A DNA stretch of 64,000 nucleotides from Tectiglobus sp965223355 (GTDB taxonomy: Bacteria > Pseudomonadota > Alphaproteobacteria > Rhizobiales > Hyphomicrobiaceae), in NCBI GenBank assembly GCA_965223355.1, contig CBDCWE010000003.1:3162001-3226000 (forward strand), read 5' to 3'. The translations under genes were made by a program, and so were the position numbers. Positions 28,741-37,993 of this stretch are shown one piece after another. The notes beneath the pieces are model-generated. The model saw nothing but the letters and a program-made list of their open reading frames with translations, had not been told where the DNA came from and ran no database searches. The first letter of the stretch is position 1; each line of letters starts with the position of its first letter.

Positions 28741-30096
28741 ATGAAATGGTCAATGGCGCAGTTCGCAGTGGGCCTCGAACATCGGCAGATCCCGTCCGAA
28801 GTGTTGGCGATCTTGCGGCGCAGCTTCGTCGATACGATGGGCGTCTGCGCGATCGGCTCGACGACGGACCTCTCGCGCATCGCCCGAAAGGCGGCGCTGG
28901 CTCTGTTCGGCCGCGGTCAGGCCGGCGGCGCGCGCATGCTGATGGACGGGCGGCACGTATCGCCGGTCGGTGCCGCCATGGCCGGTGCCTTCATGATTGA
29001 CAGTATTGATGCCCACGACGGCACGTCGCCGAACAAGGGCCACGCCGGCTCGGCGATATTTCCATCGCTGCTCGCAGTCGCAGACCAACTACTCGGGCGC
29101 GGCCAGGCGATGTCCGGCGCCGACTTCGCCGGTCACCTCGCTGTCGCCTACGAAATCAGCTATCGCGCCGGTCAGGCGCAGCACGCGACCTGTGCGGACT
29201 ATCACACCTCGGGGGCGTGGACGGCGGTTGGCGTTGCGGCAGCCTGTGCGCGGATGCTCGGCTGCGATCAGGAGAGCGTTCGTCATGCGGCCGGCATTGG
29301 CGAGTACCACGGGCCGCGCAGCCAGATGATGCGGTGCATCGATTTTCCGACAATGGTGCGCGATGGTGTCGGCTGGGGCGCGCCGTCGGGTGTCACGGCC
29401 GCCTATCTCGCCGCAGCAGGTTTTACCGGTGCGCCGGCTTTGACCTGCGAGGGTCCGGATGCCGAACCGTTCTGGTCGGATCTCGGCGCCGCCTGGCGCA
29501 TTGCCGAGCACACGCACTACAAGGCCTATCCCTGCTGTCGCTGGGCGCATCCGGCCATGGATGGCGCAGCGGCGCTGATGCGCGACAACGGGCTGGCACC
29601 GGGGGATGTCGAGGCCGTTACCATTCGTACATTTCACAACGCCACGCGTCTTGCCGGGCACCAGCCGCAGAACCTCGACGAACTGACCTATGCGATCGCG
29701 TTTCCGGTCGCGGCGATGATCGTGCGCGGGGCGTTCGGGCCGGACGAACTGCACGCGGACGTGCTCAGCGATCCCGAGATCCTCCGGATCAGCCGGGCCA
29801 CCGAACTGATCGATGATCCCCATCTCACCGAAATCAGCACCGGCAAGCGCTGGGCGGCGGTAACGATAGCGTGCAAGGACGGGCGCACATTTGCAGACGA
29901 ACCACGTACGCCACGCGGTGATCCGGACGCACCGCTCAGTGATGCCGAGATCTCCGCCAAGTATCATGGTCTTGCAGATTCGATCCTCGGCCGCCAACGC
30001 GCCGACAAAATCGAGGACCTGGCCGGCCGCTTTGATGGCCTTGATGCAGATCAGTTTGCGCGGCTCTTGGGTCTGTGCCTTAACCGACCGACTTGA
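28741..30096 (+). CDS. MmgE/PrpD family protein
   Basis: The 451-aa protein matches the MmgE/PrpD fold, which includes 2-methylcitrate dehydratase, cis-aconitate decarboxylase and other non-iron dehydratases. Visible landmarks are RRSFVDTMGVCAIGSTT, DSIDAHDGTSPNKGHAGSAI (His-rich substrate region), AYEISYRAGQ and KAYPCCRWAHPAMDGA. Length is normal. ATG 28741 is preferred over a TTG two codons upstream. It lies in the same direction as the flavoprotein 76 bp before. Its substrate is unknown; many members in catabolic loci have untested functions. Confidence 0.87.
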   Translation: MKWSMAQFAVGLEHRQIPSEVLAILRRSFVDTMGVCAIGSTTDLSRIARKAALALFGRGQAGGARMLMDGRHVSPVGAAMAGAFMIDSIDAHDGTSPNKGHAGSAIFPSLLAVADQLLGRGQAMSGADFAGHLAVAYEISYRAGQAQHATCADYHTSGAWTAVGVAAACARMLGCDQESVRHAAGIGEYHGPRSQMMRCIDFPTMVRDGVGWGAPSGVTAAYLAAAGFTGAPALTCEGPDAEPFWSDLGAAWRIAEHTHYKAYPCCRWAHPAMDGAAALMRDNGLAPGDVEAVTIRTFHNATRLAGHQPQNLDELTYAIAFPVAAMIVRGAFGPDELHADVLSDPEILRISRATELIDDPHLTEISTGKRWAAVTIACKDGRTFADEPRTPRGDPDAPLSDAEISAKYHGLADSILGRQRADKIEDLAGRFDGLDADQFARLLGLCLNRPT

Positions 30097-30261
30097 GATA
30101 AAGCTTCGTCATTCGATCGGCGCAAGGTTCATTCACAATTTGCCGCGCGCTGACCGCAAGGATCGATGCTGAGTTGCTGGCTGGTGCGATCTATAAGAGA
30201 ACTGATAATTGGCGAGGAACGATATTGGTAAGGTTCCTTTACGCGAAAGAGACGCGCACGT

Positions 30262-30777
30262 TTGCCGGATCGGCGGCGTGGGTTTTGGCGCTCGTTGCCG
30301 GTTGGCATCAAAACCGTATGCGTCCTTTTAACTTTCGGCATCGCGCACATACTTCACGTCGAACTCGAAGCCCAGCATCGATGCGTTGAATTGCCGAACG
30401 GCTTGCGCATTGGGCGGGCCGCGGTTTTCGGGCCCGGATCGGCGCCCTATCGCAATATCGCACTCAAAGACGCCAACGGGCGCGTTTTCGTTGATCGCGA
30501 TCGGGCCATAGACTTTTATGACTACGAGGCGGTGGCCGGGACGGCGCCGGATACGCCAAGCGGGAAGTCGGACAGATACATCTACATCAAAGGCATTGGA
30601 ATGATCCTTCGATCAAAGGAACCGGAAAAGTTCCAAATGCATTAAAACCGGAAAGTTGAAGAGCTTGGCCTTAAAGGCAACGGTTATAGCAGCAATATGG
30701 GCTATGTCGCATGGAAGCTTTGGCAAGACCGCAGCAATCGGATCTATTGGTGTAAGTCGGCCCGGTTCGATCCGTAG
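30262..30777 (+). pseudogene. Small membrane-anchored hypothetical gene with an in-frame stop
   Basis: A reading frame from about 30262 encodes a hydrophobic segment (IKTVCVLLTFGIAHILHV) and a soluble part (GPGSAPYRNIALKDANGR, then RYIYIKGIGMILRS). It is cut by TAA at 30643-30645, but the same frame continues with protein-like sequence (KVEELGLKGNGYSSNMGYVA, then WKLWQDRSNRIYWCKSARFD) to TAG at 30775. A single A-to-T change of a lysine codon would explain the break. The start is uncertain (TTG at 30262 or 30292, no clear ribosome-binding site). I do not recognise the family. The remaining gap to 30994 shows no gene. Confidence 0.55.
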
Positions 30778-30994
30778 CCGATCGATGTGAAGGGTGTTCC
30801 GGGCAAGCGCAGGTCTTCGATCCACTCAGACTTCGACGTCACGTCCGGCCATCGGCCACAGAGACGGTGACGAGCAAACCGACCAAGTCGGCAAATACAT
30901 GGGCGTCTGGCACCGCAACTCTGGGCCATGTCGTTGCCGCGACCTGGCGGTGTGGCACTCGCAGCATCAACAGTTGATAGAACGAGCCCGGCGC

Positions 30995-31132
30995 CTAGAG
31001 CAACCTGCCATTATTCGGAATCGGAACGATCCCGAATAATGGCAGAAAGTTGCTCGCCTCTAAAGTGGCGATCATCTTTGTGCTTTAAGTTGGAACCGCA
31101 ATAGCGGTTCCAACTTAAAGCACGATGATCTA
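30995..31132 (-). repeat. R1 repeat, copy C
   Basis: Full copy on the minus strand, beginning at the TAG stop of the ABC ATPase gene (31130-31132) and ending CTCTAG at 30995. In hairpin 2 the arms read CTGCCATTATTC and GAATAATGGCAG; copies A and B have CTGCCTTTATTC and GAATAAAGGCAG, so both sides of one base pair have changed together. Confidence 0.9.
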
Positions 31133-32968
31133 AGCGCCCATCGGTGCGCTCAGTTCCAAGACTTCCCGATGGCATTCGATGAAATGGTCGTGGCCGTGAT
31201 CATCCTTGCGCGTTGGCGGCGTTTGTCGGTCGCACACACCGTCGATGGCGACGGCGCACCGCGCGTAGAACGGGCAGCCCTTAGCGCCGAGTTCGACACC
31301 GCGCGAAATGCCGGCGAGTGCTTCGCGGGTTTGCATCGTCTCTTCGAGCCATTTGACCCGCATTTCCGGCACCGAAGCAATCAGCAGACGCGTGTAGGGG
31401 TGAAACGGCGGTGAGAGAACCTGGTCGGTCGGGCCCTTTTCGACGACCCGGCCGGCATAGAGAACGACGATTTCATCGGCGAACGAGCCGACGGTCGACA
31501 GGTCATGGCTGATGAACACGAACGACACGCCGGTCTTGGCCCGCAGATCCTTGAGCAGCTCGATGACGTTGGCGCCAACAATCGTGTCGAGGGCGGATGT
31601 CACCTCATCGCAAAGCACGACCTCGGGCGTGGCAGCAAGTGCGCGGGCGAGATTGACACGCTGCTTTTGTCCGCCCGAAAGCTCGGTTGGGGCGCGGTTT
31701 GCAAACGCGACCGGAAGCTCGACCATCTCCAGGATTTCGTTGACCCGTTCGCGGCGCGCCCGACCGCGCATGCCGTGATAAAAGGTCAACGGCCGGCCAA
31801 TGATCTCGGCAATCGTCTGACGCGGGTTGAGCGCCGTATCTGCCATCTGAAAGACGAACTGCACCTTGCGCAATTCATCACGCGAGCGGTTTTTGAGGGC
31901 GGGCGGCAGGACGTCACCGTCGAGCACCACGTCGCCTTGCGCGGCCGGCAGCAGACCGGCCATGACCCGCGCCAACGTTGACTTGCCGCAGCCCGATTCG
32001 CCGATTACACCGACAACATGGCCGCGCTCGATACTGACGTTGATGTCTTTGAGGACCGGTAATGCCGGGATGCCGTTGGTCACCGGCCCGTAGCCGGCTG
32101 TGACGCTGCGAACTTCCAGCGCCGGTGCTTCACGCATATGCTCACCGGTGGCACCTTCGCCCATGCCGGCGACAGGTGGCGGGCGGACCGCGGCCATCAA
32201 TCGTTTGGTGTAGGGATGTTCCGGCGCATTGATGATCTGCTCGACGGGGCCCTGTTCGAAGACTTCGCCACCATAAAGAACGACAATGTGGTCGGCGATC
32301 TGGGCGACAACCGCGAGATCGTGCGTCACGTAAATCGCAGCCGAGCCCTCATCGGCGATCACTTTCTTGAAGGCTTTGAGTACTTCGATCTGGGTTGTCA
32401 CGTCGAGCGCCGTGGTCGGCTCGTCCAAGACTAGCAGCGCCGGTTTGGGAACCAGCGCCATCGCTGCCATTAGGCGCTGCAGCTGGCCGCCGGAGACCTG
32501 GTGCGGATATCGATAGCCGATGCGGTCCGGTTCGGGCAGCTCGAGGGCGTTATAGAGTTCAAGCGCGCGCGCGTCGGCCTCGGCCTGGCTCATTGCACCA
32601 TGCAGCACCGCGGACTCGGTGACCTGCTCGTTGATCTTGAGTGCCGGGTTGAACGTTGCCGCCGCGCTCTGAGCGAGGTAGGCAACGTTTTCGCCGCGCA
32701 TGTTCAGGCGCTCCAGTGGCGACAACTGCAGCATGTCCTTGCCCTGCAGCAACACTTCGCCGCCGGCAAAGTGAAGGCCGGGCTTGGTATAGCCAAGGGC
32801 GGCCAGCGATATCGTGGTTTTGCCGGAGCCAGATTCGCCGATCAGTGCAACCACCTTGCCGGCCGGGACGTCGAAATCGACACCTTTGACGATCGGGATC
32901 GGGTCTGCACCGTAGGGCCGCGCCTCGATGACAAGGTTGCGCACTTCGAGGGTATTGCTCTCTGACAT
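31130..32968 (-). CDS. Peptide/nickel-type ABC transporter, fused double ATPase
   Basis: The 612-aa protein carries two ABC ATPase domains. Walker A motifs are GESGSGKT and GESGCGKS, and signatures are VSGGQLQR and LSGGQKQR. The C-terminus has the oligopeptide-type Cys cluster (KGCPFYARCAVAIDGVC), found in many Opp/Dpp ATPases. It energises the importer encoded by the next three minus-strand genes. Its ATG overlaps the permease stop (ATGA at 32965-32968). The TAG stop is the first triplet of R1 copy C. Confidence 0.93.
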   Translation of the reverse strand: MSESNTLEVRNLVIEARPYGADPIPIVKGVDFDVPAGKVVALIGESGSGKTTISLAALGYTKPGLHFAGGEVLLQGKDMLQLSPLERLNMRGENVAYLAQSAAATFNPALKINEQVTESAVLHGAMSQAEADARALELYNALELPEPDRIGYRYPHQVSGGQLQRLMAAMALVPKPALLVLDEPTTALDVTTQIEVLKAFKKVIADEGSAAIYVTHDLAVVAQIADHIVVLYGGEVFEQGPVEQIINAPEHPYTKRLMAAVRPPPVAGMGEGATGEHMREAPALEVRSVTAGYGPVTNGIPALPVLKDINVSIERGHVVGVIGESGCGKSTLARVMAGLLPAAQGDVVLDGDVLPPALKNRSRDELRKVQFVFQMADTALNPRQTIAEIIGRPLTFYHGMRGRARRERVNEILEMVELPVAFANRAPTELSGGQKQRVNLARALAATPEVVLCDEVTSALDTIVGANVIELLKDLRAKTGVSFVFISHDLSTVGSFADEIVVLYAGRVVEKGPTDQVLSPPFHPYTRLLIASVPEMRVKWLEETMQTREALAGISRGVELGAKGCPFYARCAVAIDGVCDRQTPPTRKDDHGHDHFIECHREVLELSAPMGA

Positions 32969-33990
32969 CAGACCATCTTCTTGGCGAGGCTGCCACCGTC
33001 GTGAGCGGAAATGTCATCGACGATGAGGTTAATCGCGATTGTGAGCGAGGCGATCGCGAGGGCCGGTGCCAGCGAAGCGATGGCGCCGCCGCCGAAACCG
33101 TTGCCGAGGCCGGCGAGGTTTTCGCGCACCATGCTGCCCCAGTCCGAGGTCGGTGGCTGCACGCCGAGGCCAAGGAAGCTCAAGCTCGAAATAAACAGAA
33201 TGACAAACACGAAGCGCAAGCCGAAGTCGGTTGCCAGCGGCATTGCGGCGTTGGGTAGAATTTCCTTGGTGATGATCCACCACAGCCCCTCGCCGCGGGC
33301 GCGGGCGGCTTCAACGAAGTCCTGCACCATAATGTCCTGGCCAAGCGCGCGCGCGATACGAAACACGCTGGCCGCGTATATCAGGCCTGCGAGACCAATG
33401 AGCAGCGGGATCGACGAGCTGAATGCCGCGATCACGATCAGGCCCAGCATGATGTTGGGGAAGGACAGAATTGCATCATCGATGCGGCTCAGAATACTGT
33501 CGGTCCAGCCGCCGGCGACGGCTGCGGCGATGCCAAGCGTAATGCCGACAAAATAAGCCAACAGGGTTGCCGCGAACGAGATGCCGATCGTGGTGCGCGC
33601 GCCCCACATGATGCGCGAGAGCACGTCACGGCCAAGGTAGTCGGTGCCGAGCAATGTTTGCTGGCTCGGTGGCAGGAAACCGGGGTCGAGAATGTCGTTG
33701 CCCTGCAAGTCCTGCTCAATGAAGAAAGCTTCATCGAACGGGGCGATATAGGGGCCGACGATTGCCATGCCGATCCAGAACAGCGTGATCATGACGGCAA
33801 CGCGTCCGGTCCAAGATAGCCGCAGGCGCTGTCGGGGCGGGGCATCGGGCAATTCGTCGAACTGCGTCTTTTCCGGTGTGCCGGCCATGTTTTGGCCGAC
33901 GCCTTCCGCCAATTCGGCCGTCGCGACTTCGCCACGTGCCGGAACGCCCGTTGTCAAATCGCGATCGCGGTTGTCGTCGCTCATGCTCAT
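32968..33990 (-). CDS. Peptide-type ABC transporter permease (DppC type)
   Basis: The 340-aa permease has an acidic cytoplasmic N-terminal tail of about 55 residues, a first membrane helix (VAVMITLFWIGMAIVGPYIA), LLGTDYLGRDVLSRIMWGAR typical of DppC/OppC, and the ATPase-contact loop VEAARARGEGLWWIITKEIL. Its start overlaps the DppB-type stop by four bases. With its partner it forms the inner-membrane pore. Substrate is unknown; family-5 systems import peptides, nickel, opines or glutathione-like compounds. Confidence 0.92.
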   Translation of the reverse strand: MSMSDDNRDRDLTTGVPARGEVATAELAEGVGQNMAGTPEKTQFDELPDAPPRQRLRLSWTGRVAVMITLFWIGMAIVGPYIAPFDEAFFIEQDLQGNDILDPGFLPPSQQTLLGTDYLGRDVLSRIMWGARTTIGISFAATLLAYFVGITLGIAAAVAGGWTDSILSRIDDAILSFPNIMLGLIVIAAFSSSIPLLIGLAGLIYAASVFRIARALGQDIMVQDFVEAARARGEGLWWIITKEILPNAAMPLATDFGLRFVFVILFISSLSFLGLGVQPPTSDWGSMVRENLAGLGNGFGGGAIASLAPALAIASLTIAINLIVDDISAHDGGSLAKKMV

Positions 33991-34934
33991 TTCGGATGCC
34001 TCAAGCGCGGGTTGGAGACGATCGACGCGATATCGGCGATCAAGATCAACACGACGTAGGTGCCGCAGAAAATCATTGCGCAGGCCTGCACCAGCGGGAT
34101 GTCGCGGGTTTGCACGCCGTCCACCATCAGTTTGGCAAGGCCCGGGTATGAGAAAATCGTCTCGACCACGACAACGCCGCTGACCAGGTAAGCGAGATTG
34201 AGCGCGATGACATTGACGATCGGCCCAATCGCGTTGAACAGAGCGTGGCGCAGAATGATGCGTCGCCGCGGCACGCCCTTAAGGATCGCCATTTCGATGT
34301 AGGGCGAACCCATGACGTTGAGCACGCCGGCCCGCGTCATGCGGATCATCTGGGCGGAGACGACAACCACCAGGGTCAGGATCGGCAGCGCCAGGACCTT
34401 GAGTGACGTCCAGAAGTCCTCGGTACCGCTGAGATAGCTGACGGCTGGGACAAGCCCCAGCTGGACGGCCAGGACCAGGATCAGGACGATTGCGACGAGG
34501 AAGTCGGGCACGGCAATCAGGCCGAGGGTGGCCGACGTCACGATGCGGTCGAGCAGGCGGCCGGGGTTCATGGCGGCGATCAGTCCGAGCAGAACGGATA
34601 GCGGGATCGAGATGCCGGCGACGATGCCGGTCATAAACAGGGTGTTCCAGATGCGCGCGTCGATCAGGCTCGCGATGGTGGCGCCGCCGGCAGCCGAGAT
34701 GCCCAGATCGCCGGTCAACAGGTTGCCAATCCATTTCACGTATTGGACATGGTACGGCAGGTCGAGGCCCAGTTCTTTGCGCAGGGCAGCCAGCGATTCG
34801 GGCGTTGCGTTCTGGCCGAGCCGGATGGAGGCGGCATCACCCGGTAGGATTGCTGTGACAAGGAAAATCAACAAAGACACGACCCAGATCAGCACCAGGC
34901 CGATCCCGATCCGTCTCACCACCGTCGCCCACAT
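33987..34934 (-). CDS. Peptide-type ABC transporter permease (DppB type)
   Basis: The 315-aa permease begins with the usual first helix (RIGIGLVLIWVVSLLIFLVT) and contains GQNATPESLAALRKELGLD, the characteristic DppB periplasmic segment, and the loop SPYIEMAILKGVPRRRIILRH near residue 205 that contacts the ATPase. ATG 34934 is at the family-typical position. It is separated from the binding-protein gene upstream by 183 bp containing a 17-bp direct repeat. Confidence 0.92.
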   Translation of the reverse strand: MWATVVRRIGIGLVLIWVVSLLIFLVTAILPGDAASIRLGQNATPESLAALRKELGLDLPYHVQYVKWIGNLLTGDLGISAAGGATIASLIDARIWNTLFMTGIVAGISIPLSVLLGLIAAMNPGRLLDRIVTSATLGLIAVPDFLVAIVLILVLAVQLGLVPAVSYLSGTEDFWTSLKVLALPILTLVVVVSAQMIRMTRAGVLNVMGSPYIEMAILKGVPRRRIILRHALFNAIGPIVNVIALNLAYLVSGVVVVETIFSYPGLAKLMVDGVQTRDIPLVQACAMIFCGTYVVLILIADIASIVSNPRLRHPK

Positions 34935-35010
34935 GAGCTATCCAATATCCGTCGATTGTGCTCCAGCTTGGCTCGTCCGAAGCATTTCTCTGGCGACCTG
35001 CCGGGGCAAA

Positions 35011-35044
35011 CCGACACGCAATTCACACCGACACGCAATTCACA
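35011..35044. repeat. 17-bp direct repeat, two copies
   Basis: Two perfect adjacent copies of CCGACACGCAATTCACA in the gap between the binding-protein and DppB-type permease genes of one operon. A hairpin formed by AGTGCCGAGCGCCGG... and CCGGCGCTCGGCA (35069-35103) follows on its right and may attenuate transcription after the binding-protein gene. Confidence 0.8.
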
Positions 35045-35068
35045 ATGCCGAACGGCCCGGAAGTGCCG

Positions 35069-35103
35069 AGCGCCGGATCTTTCAAGACCCGGCGCTCGGC
35101 AGT
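35069..35103 (-). terminator. Strong GC hairpin between binding-protein and permease genes
   Basis: TGCCGAGCGCCGG and CCGGCGCTCGGCA are exact inverted arms around ATCTTTCAAGA. On the minus strand it lies 15 bp after the binding-protein stop, where many transport operons carry a hairpin that raises binding-protein mRNA over the downstream permeases. A short T-run after it (TTT...) is weak, so partial rather than full termination is inferred. Confidence 0.6.
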
Positions 35104-35117
35104 TTTATGATATCGAA

Positions 35118-36770
35118 TTAGGAATCAATCCAGATGAAGTCCGGCCATTCCATGCCGCCGAACGCAGCAATCGGCACGCGTGGGAAGCCCTTGACCTTCT
35201 TCAGCTTGGCATCGATGTAGGCGCGATGGGTGGCGATCAGGGTACCGGAACCATCGTGAATGAGCTTTTGCGCTTCACAGCTCATCTCATAGCGCTTCTT
35301 GGGATCGAGTTCGGCACGCATGCCGGCGAGCAACGTGTCGAGCTTCGGTTCCTTCCAGGCAGATTCATTCCATTTTGCGTCGGACTTATAGGCCAGCGTC
35401 ATCATGATGTTGGCGCTTGGACGCATGTTCCAGGATGACACGTGGAACGGATCCTTGTTCCAGATCGCACCCCAATAGCCGTCGTTCGGAACCTTCTTGA
35501 TCTTGAGATTAAAGCCGACCTTGGCACACTCACGCTGCAACAGCAGGCAGATGTCGGTCAGGCCGGGTCCGACCTCGGCGACCTTGAGTTCAGCTGACGT
35601 GATACCGGCCTTCTTGAGGTGGAACTTGGCCTTGTCCGGATCGTAGGCCCGAATTGGCAGGTCCTTACAGTGCATCGCACCATAAGCCGGGCCGATCGGG
35701 TGATCGTTGCCGATATCACCGATGCCCTTTTGTACGACGCTCAATATGCGGTCGCGGCGCTGCAGATGCTTAAGGCCAGTGACAAAGTCAAGATGGTTGG
35801 CGCCAGCGGGAGAGTTATCATAGCGCGCGACGATATCCATGTAAGCGCCGGACGGCATGGCGAAGACTTCGGCTTTGGCGCTGGCCTTAACCTGGCCAAC
35901 GGCCTTCGGGTCGAGGTTGCCAATCATGTCGACATCACCGGACAACAGCGCGTTCGTGCGTGCGACGCTGTCGGTGATACCGAACAGCTCGATTTCATCG
36001 ATATACGGCCGACCGTCGTTCCAGTAGCCCTCGTTACGCTTGTGGACCGAGCGCACACCCGGCTTGAATTCAACCAGCTTGAACGGGCCGGTGCCGACCG
36101 GCTTCTGGAAGTCCGTCGTGCCGTTCTTGACAATCTTGAAGTGGAAGGTGCCGAGAATAATCGGCAGTTCCGCGTTCGATGCTTTGAGTTTCGCGCGGAC
36201 TGTGTGCTCATCGTCCTTGACCCACTCGATAACGTCTTCGACGAGAACCTTGGCTTTCGACTTCGAGTCCTTGCCAAGATGGCGCATCATCGAATAGACG
36301 ACGTCATCGGCGGTAAACTTGGATCCATCGTGCCACTCAACGCCCGTGCGCAGCTTGAACACCCACTCGGTCGCATCCTTGTTTGATTCGAACGACACGG
36401 CCAGTTCAGGTCCAGCAGTCAGATCGTCCTGCAAACGTGTCAGATTGTTGTAATTGACGCGGCCGCGGCCGTAGTCGAGCGAGGATGTGAAGAGGATCGG
36501 ATCGAGCGTATCGGACGGGCCGTGCAGGTCCCATGCGAAACGCAACTTGCCGCCGCGCTTTGGCGTTGCCGCAATTGCTTCGGATGCCGCCGTGACGATG
36601 GCGCCGGCACTGGCGATCGTGGCGCCCATCGCGATCAGCCAGCCCATGACCTGGCGGCGGTTCGCCCCCGTGTTTAAGGCATCAACAACAAATTGACGGT
36701 CGACATCCGGCATACTGCCAAACTGAATCTCATCACCAATACGCGATCCAACTCCGTTGCGCTTTTTCAT
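35118..36770 (-). CDS. Extracellular solute-binding protein, family 5, Tat-type signal
   Basis: The 550-aa receptor has an unusual long N-terminus: about 45 residues of soluble leader and then NRRQVMGWLIAMGATIASAG, which looks like a twin-arginine signal, with cleavage likely near AIAATPKRGG. The mature protein follows the family-5 pattern (AWDLHGPSDTLDPILFTSSL; VGTGPFKLVEFKPG). It should capture the ligand for the adjacent permeases. ATG 36770 has GGGAG upstream and a possible promoter at 36818-36845. Ligand unknown; the DMSP-lyase-like neighbour gives only a hint. Confidence 0.9.
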   Translation of the reverse strand: MKKRNGVGSRIGDEIQFGSMPDVDRQFVVDALNTGANRRQVMGWLIAMGATIASAGAIVTAASEAIAATPKRGGKLRFAWDLHGPSDTLDPILFTSSLDYGRGRVNYNNLTRLQDDLTAGPELAVSFESNKDATEWVFKLRTGVEWHDGSKFTADDVVYSMMRHLGKDSKSKAKVLVEDVIEWVKDDEHTVRAKLKASNAELPIILGTFHFKIVKNGTTDFQKPVGTGPFKLVEFKPGVRSVHKRNEGYWNDGRPYIDEIELFGITDSVARTNALLSGDVDMIGNLDPKAVGQVKASAKAEVFAMPSGAYMDIVARYDNSPAGANHLDFVTGLKHLQRRDRILSVVQKGIGDIGNDHPIGPAYGAMHCKDLPIRAYDPDKAKFHLKKAGITSAELKVAEVGPGLTDICLLLQRECAKVGFNLKIKKVPNDGYWGAIWNKDPFHVSSWNMRPSANIMMTLAYKSDAKWNESAWKEPKLDTLLAGMRAELDPKKRYEMSCEAQKLIHDGSGTLIATHRAYIDAKLKKVKGFPRVPIAAFGGMEWPDFIWIDS

Positions 36771-37155
36771 GTAACACTCCCTTTCAATATCGAACTGGAC
36801 AGCTGATTTTTGGGCACAGCATTGGCACGCAGCCGTGATTGTCAACCCTTTGGCTGGTATTTAATACTAAACTTGTGCAGAAAATAATCGTTCTAATGCA
36901 TTGCAAACAGTAATATTTCTCGGCAATACTTTATTTTTGCGGCATTCATGACTTTAAGTCTTTTTGGATCCTGCAAGATCTAGGAATATGAACAAAATAT
37001 CGAACAGTTTAGACTGTTTTTCTTGGATTTTGGTCTGGTAACGCAGTTCATACCTGTTGGCGGCTTGATATATTGGCGGTGTGGCAGTGTCGGGGATGAA
37101 CGGCCCGGGCCGCAGATCACGGCCCGCAGATCACAGCATGGGTTGGGCGCGCGCG
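36771..37155. other. 385-bp AT-rich intergenic region
   Basis: Lies between two minus-strand genes and is clearly AT-rich (especially 36840-37030) compared with its surroundings. No gene is supported. It contains a putative promoter for the binding-protein operon and is a likely place for regulator binding. Confidence 0.6.
36818..36845 (-). promoter_or_regulatory. Putative sigma-70 promoter of the binding-protein operon
   Basis: On the minus strand, TTGACA (36845-36840) is followed after 16 bp by AATGCT (36823-36818), a perfect -35 and a weak -10. The ATG lies about 48 bp after it. Confidence 0.4.
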
Positions 37156-37785
37156 TCAGGGATGTGACGGAAACGTTGAAGTTTCACGCAGATCGCCGGC
37201 CTGCCAGATGTAGAACACGACCAGCGGTTGCGTTGTGGTGCGCAGTCCGTGGACCAAATTCGGCGGTACATAGACTGCCTCGCCCGCTACCTTCTGGGCC
37301 ACGGTGCGCTGATCGCCCTCGCCAAGGTCGAACTGCGCGGTGCCGGCAAGAACGAGATAGAGTTCTTCGGCCGCATGATGGTGGCGGGGATAGAGGACAT
37401 TGGGTCCCCAGACGCCAATGCCGCTGCGAACACGGTCGCTGATGAACGGCCCCCACTTGCCGATCGTCTCGATGAACCCGTAGCCGGCCAGCATATCGTC
37501 GCCGACGAGGCCGTCGGCCTTCTTGTAGCTTTGTTCCCACCTGCACTGGGCGCTGACATTCGCGAATGCTGCAAGCAGGCGATGGGTTGACGGTGCACTG
37601 AGAGATAATGCGTCGACCAGGGTTTGGGCGGCCGGCAAATCCGTCGCTTCGACCGCGCACCATCGCTCGCCCCAGTTTGCGATCGCCGGCTTGAAACGTT
37701 GGATCTCATTCAATGGGCAATCGGCGACGAACGTCTGAATGGCCCGAAGAAGTGTCAGCTCAGCGCTTGATGGATGGCAGATCAT
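37156..37785 (-). CDS. Cupin, dimethylsulfoniopropionate lyase-like (DddL/DddQ group)
   Basis: The 209-aa protein has a C-terminal cupin barrel with the metal motif LYPRHHHAAEELYLVLAG: His135-137, Glu141, Tyr143, and the distal His179 in NLVHGL. Together with GPFISDRVRSGIGVWGPN just before it, this matches the DMSP lyase cupins, which split DMSP to dimethyl sulfide and acrylate. The start at 37785 has GGAG at 8 nt; an upstream extension to 37905 is not family-like. It neighbours a family-5 importer and is divergent from an aminotransferase gene. Distinguishing true DMSP lyase from related cupins requires assay. Confidence 0.75.
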   Translation of the reverse strand: MICHPSSAELTLLRAIQTFVADCPLNEIQRFKPAIANWGERWCAVEATDLPAAQTLVDALSLSAPSTHRLLAAFANVSAQCRWEQSYKKADGLVGDDMLAGYGFIETIGKWGPFISDRVRSGIGVWGPNVLYPRHHHAAEELYLVLAGTAQFDLGEGDQRTVAQKVAGEAVYVPPNLVHGLRTTTQPLVVFYIWQAGDLRETSTFPSHP

Positions 37786-37993
37786 CGCCGGTCGCTCCGG
37801 TCTGGGCTGGCGCAGGCACGGCCTGTCGGCGATCCGCGCGTAAGGTTCAGGGCCTGCGTTCTTACCACCATCATCGGCGCTGTGCAGGACTGGAATTGGT
37901 CGCAATTGGACAAGCTTGCTAGACTGGCTTGCTAAACTGGGCTGTGCTTAAACCAGAAGCGCCAGCAATTCGATGGTAGGGGAGTGACCGGCG

